Part shown: piece by piece, positions 20,715 to 31,417 of the stretch | How positions within the stretch are numbered: the stretch's first letter is position 1 | How the letters are laid out: each line of letters begins with the position of its first letter | DNA from: Lineus longissimus | Taxonomy: Eukaryota > Nemertea > Pilidiophora > Heteronemertea > Lineidae | Length of the DNA: 64,000 nt | Reading direction: 5' to 3' | NCBI RefSeq assembly: GCF_910592395.1 | Contig: NC_088326.1 | Location: 8,065,001-8,129,000 of the forward strand | Made by a program: the position numbers and the translations under genes | Notes under the pieces: model-generated | Database searches by the model: none | What the model saw: only the letters and a program-made list of their open reading frames with translations | What the model was told of the DNA's origin: nothing

Positions 20715-22937
20715 ATGTCATCAGAATCAGAAAGTAGTAGTGAAGCACACAACAATGGAGGTGATTTCGGGAGTGAGGCAGCTAGGCCCGCTCAAGTAGT
20801 ATGTGACACCTCCAATGGAGAGGGGGGTGAGGGTGTGAGCCGGGGTGAACAACCTCCTTCGGCTAACGATGCTTTGCCCCACCGGACGTCTCAGGGGAAG
20901 TTGGTGGTGGCCAACGCCACTCAGGCGGAATTATTATCCTTACCTCGGGTAGGTAAGGTGACGGCCAAGAGGATTTTGGAGTTTCGTGCAGAGGAGCCCT
21001 CCCCCTCCCTCGGAGCAATGATGGCTGCCACCAAGACCAAACTGGATCTCTGGCTTGGACTCTTTTCACAGGGAAGAATCGCCATTTTCTTTGACCGTGA
21101 CAATACGCAGGAGTTGTATTTGTCACCAGCTGTGGATGACCGCTTCCTGGAGGAAGAAGTTTGGCGACAGTCGGGAGACGAGGGGAATTCTAGTCTTGTG
21201 CGATCCTTAGAGAAGGAACTAGAAAGGGCTCATGATGACATCCAGAGGGAGCGAGAGCTGTCCACCAGCTTAAAGGGAGAGCTGTTCTCCACCCGCCTCG
21301 AGGCCGACCAAGTGGGCCATAAACTAAGGGTTGCTGAGGACGAATTGCGCCAGCTGGAGGACTGTGCAATAGACAGGGAGTCTTTGGTCGGTGAAAACAA
21401 GGCTTTGTTAGCCGAGAGGGAAAAATTTGACGAGTATGTGGAAAGAGTTAGGGGAAGAATGAAGACTGAGTGTGAACAGAGGGTTGCACTTCTGCGGGAT
21501 GAGGTCACGGATATGAAGTCACGGGTACGCCAAGCTACCTTGGACTGGGAAGTCCAACGTCGCGAGTTGTTGAATAGGTTGGCCTGTCGGAATGTGGTGC
21601 CTGCCACTGTGGCCCCTAAGTTGCCTACGCCGTGCCCATATGGCACCGCAATGGGAAGTCCGGCCCCCGATAGGATGCACCAGCAGCCACCGGCTGGACC
21701 TATGAAGAGGGAGACAGATCAGGGCACTACGGGACGGAGGGAGTCTGAGCAGTCGTGGAAGGAGGAACGATTTGCTAAGAAGGAAGCCGACTCATTCTGG
21801 AGGGACGGCAGGGACAGCAGAAGGGAAACTGGATCCACTCAGAGGGATGGCAGAAGGGACAGAAGCTCCTCGAAACACAGGGAGGGAAATAGGCCCCAGT
21901 GGAGTCGTCAGTCCCAGGATGTTCGTTGCCAGGAGCGTGGTCAGGCGGACCGACAACGGCATCAGTACAATGCCCACCACAGGGAGGATTCAAGAGCGCC
22001 CTGCTTTCAACAAGTGGGAGGTTCCGCGCCGTCTGACACGGTGTATGAGTCAGGATTGAGAACACCATACCAGCAAGTGCTGGACAATTTTCCCCAGTTT
22101 GCCCAAGCTTCGCCTGTGTTACAGTGGCCTCCAGGCAATGATAGGGACCGCTATGTGTCGGCACCAGCAAGTGATAGAGACCGCTATGTGTCTGCTCCAG
22201 GCAATGACAGGGACCGCTATGTGTCTGATCCAGGCAATGACAGGGACCGCTATGTGTCTGCTCCAGGCAATGATAGGGACCGCTATGTGTCGGCACCAGC
22301 AACCGATAGAGACAGCTATGTGTCTACTCCGGCAAGTGATAGAGATCGCTATGTGTCCGCTCCAGCAAGTGATAGAGACCGCTTTGTGTCCGCTCCAGCA
22401 GGGGATAGAGGCCACCGTGTACCTGTTCCAGCTGAACCTAGTGCTGCACCGGCAGCTCCTGCGGGGCGTAGCACGGGGGCTAAGTCCCCTACTCGTCGGA
22501 AGCTGCCGACTTTCGCCGGAAAAGTGGACGATAACTGGAAGTCGTTCATTTTTCAGTTCGAAAGATTTGCGAGACGGTATGAGTGGGGTGAACAGAAGAA
22601 GGGAGACAAGCTGATTGACTGCCTGTCCGACAAGGCATTAGAGTATGCGGTGCGGCTGGACCTAGAGAGTTTTGTGGACCTGAAAAAACAACTAGCTCGC
22701 CGATTTGAGTGCAAAGATGCTCCAGCCGTGGCTGGGAGGAAGTTGAGTTACATTCAACAGAACGAAGGAGAGACCATTGAGGAGTTTTCCCAGAGGGTGT
22801 ATTTCCTGACCCTGGACGGTCACCCCAATGCTGCGCATGACACAGTGGATGAGATTGGAGTGGAGGTTTTTCTCAGGGGCTGTAGGGATAAGCGTGCGGC
22901 AGAGGTGGTTCTAGAGAAGAGGCCTACAACGATCTAA
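20715..22937 (+). CDS. Gypsy-type Gag (740 aa) with helix-hairpin-helix motif and 11-aa repeats
   Basis: Intact frame of 740 codons. N-terminal Ser/Glu-rich region, then residues about 67-93 VVANATQAELLSLPRVGKVT and AKRILEFR, a helix-hairpin-helix motif of the ComEA/Mus81 type. A coiled coil follows at about 155-290. A basic, Arg-rich stretch comes next, then about nine copies of an 11-residue unit (NDRDRYVSAPG) coded by a 33-bp repeat (22128-22420). The C-terminal Gag core follows (RKLPTFAGKVDDNWKSFIFQ, then LDLESFVDLKKQLARRF). No zinc knuckle and no pol follow, so the element is truncated. It should form particles. The HhH could bind nucleic acid; that is inference. Confidence 0.78.
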   Translation: MSSESESSSEAHNNGGDFGSEAARPAQVVCDTSNGEGGEGVSRGEQPPSANDALPHRTSQGKLVVANATQAELLSLPRVGKVTAKRILEFRAEEPSPSLGAMMAATKTKLDLWLGLFSQGRIAIFFDRDNTQELYLSPAVDDRFLEEEVWRQSGDEGNSSLVRSLEKELERAHDDIQRERELSTSLKGELFSTRLEADQVGHKLRVAEDELRQLEDCAIDRESLVGENKALLAEREKFDEYVERVRGRMKTECEQRVALLRDEVTDMKSRVRQATLDWEVQRRELLNRLACRNVVPATVAPKLPTPCPYGTAMGSPAPDRMHQQPPAGPMKRETDQGTTGRRESEQSWKEERFAKKEADSFWRDGRDSRRETGSTQRDGRRDRSSSKHREGNRPQWSRQSQDVRCQERGQADRQRHQYNAHHREDSRAPCFQQVGGSAPSDTVYESGLRTPYQQVLDNFPQFAQASPVLQWPPGNDRDRYVSAPASDRDRYVSAPGNDRDRYVSDPGNDRDRYVSAPGNDRDRYVSAPATDRDSYVSTPASDRDRYVSAPASDRDRFVSAPAGDRGHRVPVPAEPSAAPAAPAGRSTGAKSPTRRKLPTFAGKVDDNWKSFIFQFERFARRYEWGEQKKGDKLIDCLSDKALEYAVRLDLESFVDLKKQLARRFECKDAPAVAGRKLSYIQQNEGETIEEFSQRVYFLTLDGHPNAAHDTVDEIGVEVFLRGCRDKRAAEVVLEKRPTTI

Positions 22938-23002
22938 AGCGAAAAGGACGTGCTAGGCTGGTTGTTTGGATTAGGCTGATTACCTGACGAGATCATTTTA
23001 TC

Positions 23003-23128
23003 CACAGGGATCTGAGGTCCATCACAAGAAGAAGAAAAAACACCCTCACATAGAAAAACCCTTCTTCTATAAGGGTGGTTCCGAAGGGTGTTTTTTTTCT
23101 TCTTGTTTTTGGCCCTCAGATCCCTGTG
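23003..23128. mobile_element. hAT-type MITE, 126 bp, with 8-bp target duplication
   Basis: Near-palindrome with ends CACAGGGATCTGAGG and CCTCAGATCCCTGTG, flanked by ATTTTATC at 22995-23002 and 23129-23136. An 8-bp duplication and CA..TG ends fit hAT. The arms extend through a purine-rich aagaagaagaaaaaacaccc segment. Confidence 0.88.
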
Positions 23129-23441
23129 ATTTTATCAGTTTCTTGATAGATGGTCAGGAATTACTCAACATTATGAAGTAGCCTTGCCCTTGAATTCCAC
23201 ATATGCAACGTACTGCGCTAGGGGCATGCTATGGGGAGGAAAAAAACGTTGAAATAGACAATAGACTTATCATTAAAACTGACCGTTTATTTTGGAATAC
23301 CTAGTGAAAATTACCCCGCCCCCCCCCCTCCCGAAAACCCAGTAGATGTCCCATCAAACTCGTGGATTGCACCTTTCAAATACTCGTTACCTTCATCACC
23401 TATTGTCGTCAAAAACTGAAGCAATAATATGTGTTTTGCAG

Positions 23442-25199
23442 CAATCGAGAAAGATATGTACTTCTGCGGGGGCCTGATCATTGCAATGGCACTTGTGAAC
23501 GGCAGTCCTGGGTCTCATATCTACTCGAGCTTCGCGTATGATATCATTGCCTATGGGATCAACGAAGCCAACCCAGAACTGGAGGATGTATACCCAAGGG
23601 ATATTCGCGAGCAAATTAAAAAGGTGAGGGTTTTGAATGCCTTCCTTCTGTTGTGAGAATCGTTGCCTTGAACGTTTGAGTAATCAAAGTCAGTCCACAC
23701 TTGAGCAGGATTTAGAAGTAGGCCTGTTCACAATTATGTTAAATTGACATTTTAATCGTATTTTATCCAAACCTGAATTTCTTCCTCTTTTCAGATTCAT
23801 GATGCTGAATCCCTTGAAACCCTTAATCAGAGGGTTGATGAGGCATCAACTTTTCTTGACATATCTGGATGTTACATCCCAGTCAGGGTCGTGGCTGACA
23901 AGAAAAAGATTGTCACTGCGGCTATTAGGTTCCAGGCGGTTGACCGTGCCCGAAAATGCATCGACAGGTACGGTTGCCTCATACTCATTGGCTGATGGTT
24001 TACACTGTTTTGATTTAAGAGAGAACCCAGGGTTGCAATGTTCGATAATGCGGTGTGGATTTAAATTTAAGGAACTAAAATTCCTGGCCTTTAAACACTC
24101 AGTCCCTCGAATTTCCTTTTCAGGTTCCTCACTGGTCTAGCAAGCGTTGGTGTGCTTGACACAATCAGGGTAAATCCTGGAATCTTCAGATCCCTATTCT
24201 GCGACAAATGCCCCTTGCTAACTCCTGCCCTTTTCAAGGACACCTTTAAGCCGCCAGTGCTGCTGCCGGAGAACAGCATTGAGGGCAGAAATCAAAGGGA
24301 TATGTTGAGACTGTTTTACGAATGCCTTGAGGATCTCGATGGTAAGTGAATGTGAAAGATAACCTCACACCAGGTGGAGGAAGTCACATTTGCCACAACC
24401 AACCAGCACAAAAAGAACCGCATGGGCGCACGTACATTACATGTACTTTTATTGTTCGTTGTGTCTAGATACATTTTATCTAGGGTGGTTCGCTGTGGCT
24501 AGTTCTTCCGAAATTGTGATTCTAAAATACCTCAGTATCGCCTAGAGCTCTGACTAAGAGTAACCAGAACATATTAGTTAGAAGTTAGAAGGCCTGATAA
24601 GAAACTCGGCAACTTGAAGAATTCGTTCCCCATGGTGCCTCTGGTACATATTGTAACTGCAATTTTAAAACCAGTGTCGAGGCCTGAAATTTGATTGACT
24701 TCACTTAATGAAGGCCAGGCATCTTGCTTTTGTGTAAAACATATTTGGATGAAATGGATTATGCATAGCAAACCCCATGGCACCTTTTCCATAGAACCAT
24801 ACAATATACGCTACGGTACGTATATGTATACGTCCAAAAAACCGAGTATACCATGGGGTACTCGTGTAGACAAATGGAGACTGCTATTGTCAAAAAGCCT
24901 TGCGCGAATACCCCGTGTCGTGTAGCGTTTATCGTATACCGTGTAGTAATATGGAAATCCTCCACTTCGTCAACCTGGAGTGAGTAAGTATGTATGTATG
25001 TGACACTATCATTAGGGTTGACACACACTAAATTAAACAAACCTTACTTCATAATTTACCGTCTAAAATGTCTGAAATGAACATTTCCATGAATGTGTGA
25101 ACTAACTTTCATGTTAACTTTCACTCTACAGCACAGAACCTAGATCAATCATCAAATTCCGTACACACCCCGCCATGCCCACGCAAACAAAAGTATTGA
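23442..25199 (+). CDS. HECT-like (G2E3-type) protein, last four exons
   Basis: Four exons with clean GT-AG sites and agreeing phases: 23442-23623, 23795-23967, 24124-24341 and 25132-25199 (stop). They read DMYFCGGLIIAMALVNGSPG, NPELEDVYPRDIREQIKK, AESLETLNQRVDEASTFLDI, FLTGLASVGVLDTIRVNPGI and ECLEDLD. This resembles the N-lobe of the HECT-like domain in the large invertebrate/fish family often named G2E3 ubiquitin ligase. The terminal exon (AQNLDQSSNSVHTPPCPRKQ) ends the protein where a C-lobe with catalytic Cys would be expected, so ligase activity is doubtful. Upstream exons were not found left of 23442. This could be a host gene or part of a large element-borne family. No frameshift was seen, in contrast to its neighbours. 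Confidence 0.6.
24342..25131. other. Intron of the HECT-like gene
   Basis: AT-rich, with short tatgtatgtatg runs near 24990. A loose inverted similarity around 24790-24960 (words catggggtac and aataccccgtg) may be an old MITE. No coding content seen. Confidence 0.4.
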
Positions 25200-25730
25200 A
25201 GAAAAAACCTGCTACAGGCTAAAAGCCTATTGCAGTATCGTTATGTATGTATGTATGTATGGTTGAAGCAATCCTTGGCTCAACAACATTTGGAACAGCG
25301 TAGATCACTAAATAGATATTATATTCATGTTCATGTTCAATGTTTCACGCTGGTAATTGTAATTCATGATGCCTCTGTTGTTCACATTCTGTACATATAT
25401 GTTCAAGTTTAAGATTTCCTTTATTTACATTTCATTGTCTGCTCTCTTGGACATCAGTTCGAGGGCACCACAGTTAGAACCAATCGTGAAAATCCACATA
25501 TAGGATATCAAATCAAAAACATTGTCAAGTCCATGGACAAAAAATATCAAATAACAAAGACCCTCTCACCCAATCATTGTCATCAAAGCCAAATATTTCA
25601 AAATCTTTGTATTTTGCTGCAATCAGACTCGACCGTGGGATGTCAAAGTTTCATTCCAAAATGCCATCAGATTGATCCCTCTAAAAAGAGCACTTAACTG
25701 GACAATAGAAGATTATCTCAAACAGCAATT
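25200..25730. other. Spacer between HECT-like gene and IS3-like ORF
   Basis: Includes (tatg)n near 25245. It probably contains the 3' end of the IS3-like element, but no inverted repeat matching the other side could be identified. Confidence 0.4.
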
Positions 25731-26771
25731 TCACAAAATTGGACATATAATTCTGTGGAAAGCAACCAAGTTGAGCACTTGCCGATATCTCCCCTTTAAA
25801 ACCGGTTGTGTATTCCTATCAATTCGATTTTGATACATACCAGATGGGCACTCGGCTCGATTATTTCGTCGAATTAAGTGGACATTCCAGGAGAATACAA
25901 CTTCAGCTAGGTCCTTTTGCAGAATATCCATGAAGCAAAACCGCAGTAGTGCAGTCTGGTGAATATTTCCAATGTTGAAGTTGCCAGAGTCAACAAGGTT
26001 TTTAAATAAGTCAATCCACCATGCAGCTCTACTTTCCTTATAGAATGACCACCACGCCTCAATTCTTTGGTTGGCGACAGAGGTTCCGTATCGGTGACTT
26101 GTGTCATTCCCCGTTAGGGTACACTGCATGGCTGCCATAACTCCATTTTCGGTTCCACAGTCCGTCCTTAACGTCTCGGGGCAATATCCCATGCTATCGA
26201 CAGTTTGCCAGTAATATAACGCAACAACCTCTGGATTATTGTTAGTGGAGTTTACAACTAACCACATGATCCTCCTTGAATACCCGTCAATACAACCATT
26301 GATGCAAAATCCATACGGCTTCAATTTGTCATACCCATCGACATGCCACGCGCTCTTTGGCCCTATGCTTCGGTATATGCGCCGCTTCAGACGACCAGAA
26401 CGACGCCGTGCAACACCTTCTGGATCCAGGTTACCGAGAATTAGCCTCACCACGTCCCGCCGCGCACGTAACGAGTATTTATTCCTCAAAGCAGCCGTCA
26501 TAGCACGGTATCCCTGGTTTGCACCTGGTCCATGTAGTTCCTGTCTTATAGCATCTTCAATCTCCTGTATATTGGCATAACACCGGCCAGACCTTTTCCC
26601 CAGTCCCATCTCCTTTAAGCGTCTTTTCAATGTCCGAAGCGACATGTTAACATTATGGAATTTATTCAGGTACATCAAAATATAATCGTATAGAAAGCCC
26701 GCACTAAAATATGCCCGTAACGCACCATCAAAATCTCGAATATTCCGCAGTGGTGCTGACAAAGAAGCCAT
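25731..26771 (-). CDS. IS3-like DDE integrase/transposase (346 aa), intact
   Basis: Single uninterrupted frame. Residues about 1-110 hold an N-terminal HTH-like region (SLRTLKRRLKEMGLGKRSGR) and a GANQGYRAMTAALRNKY motif typical of IS3/IS481-like enzymes. The rve-type core has the first Asp in WHVDGYDKLKPYGF, the second in LRTDCGTENG and the Glu in NQRIEAWW, about 33 residues after the second Asp. The family is widespread in fish, lancelets, cnidarians and fungi and has been treated as eukaryotic IS3-like elements (IS3EU, from memory). Codon use is even and no stop or shift breaks the frame, so this is one of the few potentially active enzymes in the window. The element ends were not identified. 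Confidence 0.82.
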   Translation of the reverse strand: MASLSAPLRNIRDFDGALRAYFSAGFLYDYILMYLNKFHNVNMSLRTLKRRLKEMGLGKRSGRCYANIQEIEDAIRQELHGPGANQGYRAMTAALRNKYSLRARRDVVRLILGNLDPEGVARRRSGRLKRRIYRSIGPKSAWHVDGYDKLKPYGFCINGCIDGYSRRIMWLVVNSTNNNPEVVALYYWQTVDSMGYCPETLRTDCGTENGVMAAMQCTLTGNDTSHRYGTSVANQRIEAWWSFYKESRAAWWIDLFKNLVDSGNFNIGNIHQTALLRFCFMDILQKDLAEVVFSWNVHLIRRNNRAECPSGMYQNRIDRNTQPVLKGRYRQVLNLVAFHRIICPIL

Positions 26772-26844
26772 GATAGATCACATGACGAGAACCCAACTGC
26801 GCATATCCCATGCGCATATCCGTTTTTGGGTTCTACTTCCGTTC

Positions 26845-27300
26845 TGTGTTTGACTTCCGTTGTAATTTCGTGCGTGTGTGCTCAAATTGTGTTTCGTTGT
26901 GCGTTAATTTCGTGTAGCATTGACTTCCGTTGTGAGTTAATTTCGTGCGTGCATGCTCTTATTTTGTTACGTTGTGAGTTAATTTCGTGCGTGCGTGCTC
27001 AAATTGTGTTTCGTTGTGAGTTAATTTCGTGTAGCATTGACTTCCGTTGTGAGTTAATTTCGTGCGTGCATGCTCTTATTTTGTTTCGTTGTGAGTTAAT
27101 TTCATGCGTCCGTGCTCTTATTTTGTTTCGTTGTGAGTTAATTTGGTGCGCGCCTGCTCTTATTTTGTTTCGTTGCGAGTTAATTTCGTGTAGCCTTGAC
27201 TTCCGTTGTGAGTTAATTTCGTTCGTGCATGCTCTTATTTTGTTTCGTTGTGAGTTAATTTCGTGCGTGCGTGCTCTTATTTTGTTTCGTGTTCTACTTT
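26845..27300 (+). repeat. 42-bp minisatellite upstream of the IS3-like ORF
   Basis: About ten units of roughly 42 bp with the core gttgtgagttaatttcgtgc followed by gtgctcttattttgtttc. Because the unit is a multiple of three, a long open frame runs through it. It lies 75 bp upstream of the transposase start, where promoter or transposase-binding repeats could sit; that role is inference. Confidence 0.75.
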
Positions 27301-27485
27301 ATGTATTTGTTTGCCGTAGATTACTTGTGTGTGCCCTAATTTTGTTTCAGTGGGCTAGGATATATTTTACGTGCTGATTTTGTTTACTTTTGCTACTTTG
27401 TGTAATTTTTTTTCGATAAAAATATTTCGATTGTATGAAAATATTTTTCGACCTATGTTATTTTATTTTCAGCATCTCTTTTTAA

Positions 27486-27890
27486 TTTGGGGCTAAATAT
27501 TTGTTCTGGCACTTAGGAGCCACCGTAATAAACAGCAATGTCCAGAATGAAATGCACAGGTTACGAAATGAAGGTATGCTTCAAATGCCCCTTCGAAACA
27601 TCCACAGTTTACCTGAAGAAAATTTCATAATAGTCTTCCAAAACATACAGCACCTGTCTAGTCAGATAGAAGATGCATCTAATGTCATCTGTAGCAAAAA
27701 ATAAATTGCAGCTTTCTGGATATGAAATGCATCGTTCAGATGCAAATAAAACAGCCTCAAGACATGGAATTGCCACATATGTCAAAATGAAACATCATAA
27801 AATTTTTTCTCTCACCCACATGTATGCCTCTGATGGAGTTGAAATTAACTATTATCAAATGCATTTAAATGAAATGAACATTCCTGAACT
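27486..27890 (+). pseudogene. Endonuclease (APE-type) N-terminal part, split
   Basis: Reads NEMHRLRNEGMLQMPLRNIH, FIIVFQNIQHLSSQIEDASN, then one frame over LQLSGYEMHRSDANKTASRH, GIATYVKM and ASDGVEINYYQMHLN. The pattern (N-rich first strand, then R.D and GIATYVK) is that of AP-endonuclease-like domains found C-terminal in Helentron-type Helitrons and in LINEs. The matching C-terminal half is at 31418-31774. A frame change near 27700 breaks it. Confidence 0.55.
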
Positions 27891-28435
27891 AAACAAGCCC
27901 TTCGGCGATAACGGCTCACTGTGAGAAATGATTGCTATAATGTTGTCAACAGGGACTGGACCAATTGGTTCACTTACTGAATCCAAGATGGCGGACCACC
28001 AGACTAAAATGCGAGTACTTATTGAAGAGCTTAGAAGTATAATCAGGCTAAGGCACATTTTAAACCCTATATTTGGAGAAAAATGCAAAAATATGAAAAA
28101 AATCTTCACATTCCCTGGAAACACGCAAGTGATGATTTCTAGATATCGCTGAATCATTAAGAGGCACAGATTATATGTGTTGAAAGCATTTGCTTCTTTA
28201 AGGGTATAAATACTGCAAAATGTGCATAAACCAAGAAGGGTTGTTGCAACTAGTTACACTACGGACTTAGTGATAAGGCCTCGTCCCATCGCCCTTACCG
28301 GCCACTACGACAAGTCAATACTCTTGCTGATGATTCGTCATTATTGGTCGTCGCAAAAACAACGAATTGACACAGATATCAACTAGGTCAACCAATCACG
28401 CGGTAGTCTGGCGGACACACCTCCACGACACACTT

Positions 28436-29176
28436 TATGTGACTTAGCATGGTGTCCCTGATGCGGCCACTAAAGACATGATGACGTAGATTGCCACAAC
28501 AAACTTGTGGTGTGAAGCTATATTGCAATAAAACTTGCAAAATATGTTTTAAATAACCTATTTTATTGATTTATGTCAAGAAAATATAATTTTGATAACT
28601 TTGAAACCTGGTGGACGCTGGTGGACGCTGTTTAGGATGTCCGGCCTATACGTATACGTTGACTTCAGAATTCACCGGCCATCCGCATCAGGCTGCAAGT
28701 GCAACTCTGTCAGTCAGTGTCACCCAAACCAGGTCATACCAATGCTGCCAGCGATTCACAGACAACTAATTGCCACTTCGATGAGTATTTCCATCACCTC
28801 GACATCTGAAAACTTACTGATTTTGTACGGAAAGCAAGCAGTGAACGATGTAAACATTAATGGATGACGGGAATTACGGTGATTACCTCGTTCCGAATGC
28901 TTACCATAAGCTTAGTTGCATACAGTCATACACCTGCAATACTTCATCGATCCCAGGTTGATTATCGGCTAATGTAGCATATCATTATCACACCCCCGGA
29001 TCAAACCTTATTAATCAAACCTGAAACTATCGAACTGGCACGATACTATGTGACTTAGCATGGTGTCCCTGATGCGGCCACTAAAGACATGATGACGTAG
29101 ATTGCCACAACAAACTTGTGGTGTGAAGCTATATTGCAATAAAACTTGCAAAATATGTTTTAAATAACCTATTTTA
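28436..29176 (+). repeat. R1-R2-R1 repeat unit (130 bp, 480 bp, 130 bp)
   Basis: R1 copies are 28436-28565 and 29047-29176 (start tatgtgacttagcatggtgt); R2 is 28566-29045 (start ttgatttatgtcaagaaaat). A second R2 with few differences lies at 30521-31000 in direct orientation. The order fits a tandem duplication of a 610-bp R1+R2 unit later split by the insert at 29177-30517. A 91-codon frame inside R2 is open in both copies, but it has no recognisable content. Confidence 0.85.
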
Positions 29177-30517
29177 AGCGCGCAGCAGAAAAGCCGAAGG
29201 CCGAAGTCTTTTCTGCGAAGCGCTTGGTTAACGTGCATACGACGTCATCCAATGTAAACAATGTTTCTCAAGTCCATGGATTCGTTTCAAATGGCTTAAA
29301 TTTGACTTAAAATGGCCGCCAGAAGAGATAAACGCGCGAAAGTAGCAACTCGACTATTCTGAGCTCCGAGAGAGAACCACACAATTATACTCACTGTTTT
29401 TTAATCAAACTTCAAGTTCTGGGGGGTTCGGGGGGGGGGGGTTCCCCCGACATACACTGTTTTGATTTTTGAGACTTTAGTAATAATATCCAAAAGACGC
29501 TTAAAATGGATATAATCCCGAATAATCAAGCAAAAACCGGGCAGGCGTTTCGAGAAAAAAAACTTTTGTTGAGATTTCAATAAACCTTTTGAACGAATTC
29601 CACATGGGCCGTGGTGGGATCCGAAGACACCTTAAGGAGGAATGTATGTTTTTATGGGGTACTATTGGTTTTGCAGATCTTCTGGTTTTTTCTAACGAAC
29701 AATCAATATTCGCTAGCAGGCTTTTTAAGCTCCCAGGTATGAGGAGGGTTCTATGTTCCTCAGGTTCTTTGTTCATCAGTCTGGTGTTCCTCAAGATTCA
29801 AATGTCTTCCAGTCTCTTGGCCTGCAAAAACCCTTGCCAACCAATTTTTTATGCATTAACCATTCAACAACATGTTGGTGGGGGAAAAACCTGATCCCTG
29901 ACCCCTTGAATTGGTTGCTCAGGTACGACCACAAGCAATTGTCTCAAGGAAGCCACCAGTACGACCTCTTCAATGGCAGTCTTGCCAATATCATGCCAGT
30001 GAAAAGGAAGGGTAATGATGGTTGAGGGTTGGAGTTAGGGTACCATCAAAGGAGTATCTCTTCCTCGCTCTGGGTTAAACGTGTCAAAGGACTGCACCAT
30101 CATGAAGGTTTGGGGGTTCCACTCGAGCGCCCCGGGGTAAGCAGTTTGGAAGGACTTATTGAGAGGCCAATAGGGGGTTTGAGGGGCCTTCCCCCAACGC
30201 ACTGGCTAAAACATATCAGAAGGACAGGGGTTGGGGGGGGGGGGCTCTCCATGTCGACAGTTGCGCGAGTTCAATAGAGCTTGCACTTTACATTAGAATC
30301 TGCCAGAGTGCCAGACTATGATAGTCCAGACACATTTCTTTGCCGGTTATTATGATGATGGAGTTGAGTTAGTGCTAAAGAGATAAACGGAGAAAACTGT
30401 CTATCAAAACAAAAAATTGGCGGAAGGAACTATAGCAGGTTCCCAACCAGGGGGTTTGGGGGGTTTCCCCCCAACCTAAAGGCGCTGCGCGCTTACTAGG
30501 GCACTGCACTGATAATA
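29177..30517. mobile_element. 1.34-kb insertion separating R1 from R2
   Basis: Compared with the uninterrupted R1/R2 junction at 28565/28566, this block is extra. It is preceded by TTA (29174-29176) and followed by TTA (30518-30520), consistent with a 3-bp duplication. Inside, agcgcgcagc at 29177 and gctgcgcgct at 30484-30493 are inverted, but 24 bp follow the right one. It holds G-rich tracts (29421-29441, 30230-30243) and no coding sequence. Confidence 0.6.
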
Positions 30518-30520
30518 TTA

Positions 30521-31000
30521 TTGATTTATGTCAAGAAAATATAATTTTGATAACTTTGAAACCTGGTGGACGCTGGTGGACGCTGTTTAGGATGTCCGGC
30601 CTATACGTATACGTTGACTTCAGAATTCACCGGCCATCCGCATCAGGCTGCAAGTGCAACTCTGTCAGTCAGTGCCACCCAAACCAGGTCATACCAATGC
30701 TGCCAGCGATTCACAGACAACTAATTGATATTTCGATGAGTATTTCCATCACCTCGACATCTGAAAACTTACTGATTTTGTACGGAAAGCAAGCAGTGAA
30801 CGATGTAAACATTAATGGATGACGGGAATTACGGTGATTACCTCGTTCCGAATGCTCACCATAAGCTTAGTTGCATACAGTCATACACCTGCAATACTTC
30901 ATCGATCCCAGGTTGATTATCGGCTAATGTAGCATATCATTATCACACCCCCGGATCAAACCTTACTAATCAAACCTGAAACTATCGAACTGGCACGATA
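30521..31000 (+). repeat. R2 second copy
   Basis: Direct copy of 28566-29045 with only scattered substitutions, for example attgccacttcg versus attgatatttcg. Followed by unrelated sequence 31001-31413 with ggaatcaaat repeats and no gene. Confidence 0.88.
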
Positions 31001-31417
31001 TTCGTTCTTTTCTTTAAATATTTGTCGATGGAATCAAATGGAATCAAATGGAATAAATTGTTTGTGGCCGATTTGCACTACTCACACGCGTCCAAAAAAT
31101 CAACATTTTGCGAATGTACTTGATTTGTTGGAACATAGTAAGCTCGTCCCCTTGTACGAATGTACGTACATATGACCATAATAAATCAATATGAATAACA
31201 CCCTGGAAAAGGGGCGTGGCAAAATTACATGGAAAAACGAAAAAAACAGATATATTTGATGGTTTGTTGTCCAAAATCACTTCACGAGACACACCTATGA
31301 TGCCAAACACAGCCAATGATGCCGATTGCGCCCGAATCGGTCAGCCCTTATGGACAAACGAGGTTATCGCAAAATGAGGTTAAAAAACCCATGCAACTTT
31401 AATGGTCACTATAGACA

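Noticed and set aside
21775-22302. Minus-strand and alternative plus-strand long frames over the Gag repeats
   Set aside because: They are shadows of the 33-bp repeat in the Gag gene, with low-complexity content.
26826-27377. Open plus-strand frame of 183 codons with Cys-rich repeats
   Set aside because: It is a by-product of the 42-bp minisatellite, whose unit is a multiple of three; composition is non-protein-like.
28592-28867. 91-codon ORF conserved in both R2 copies (also 30547-30822)
   Set aside because: The copies are nearly identical at DNA level, so an open frame in both is not independent evidence of coding.
31044-31316. Minus-strand 90-codon ORF
   Set aside because: Low-complexity AT-rich sequence without family features.
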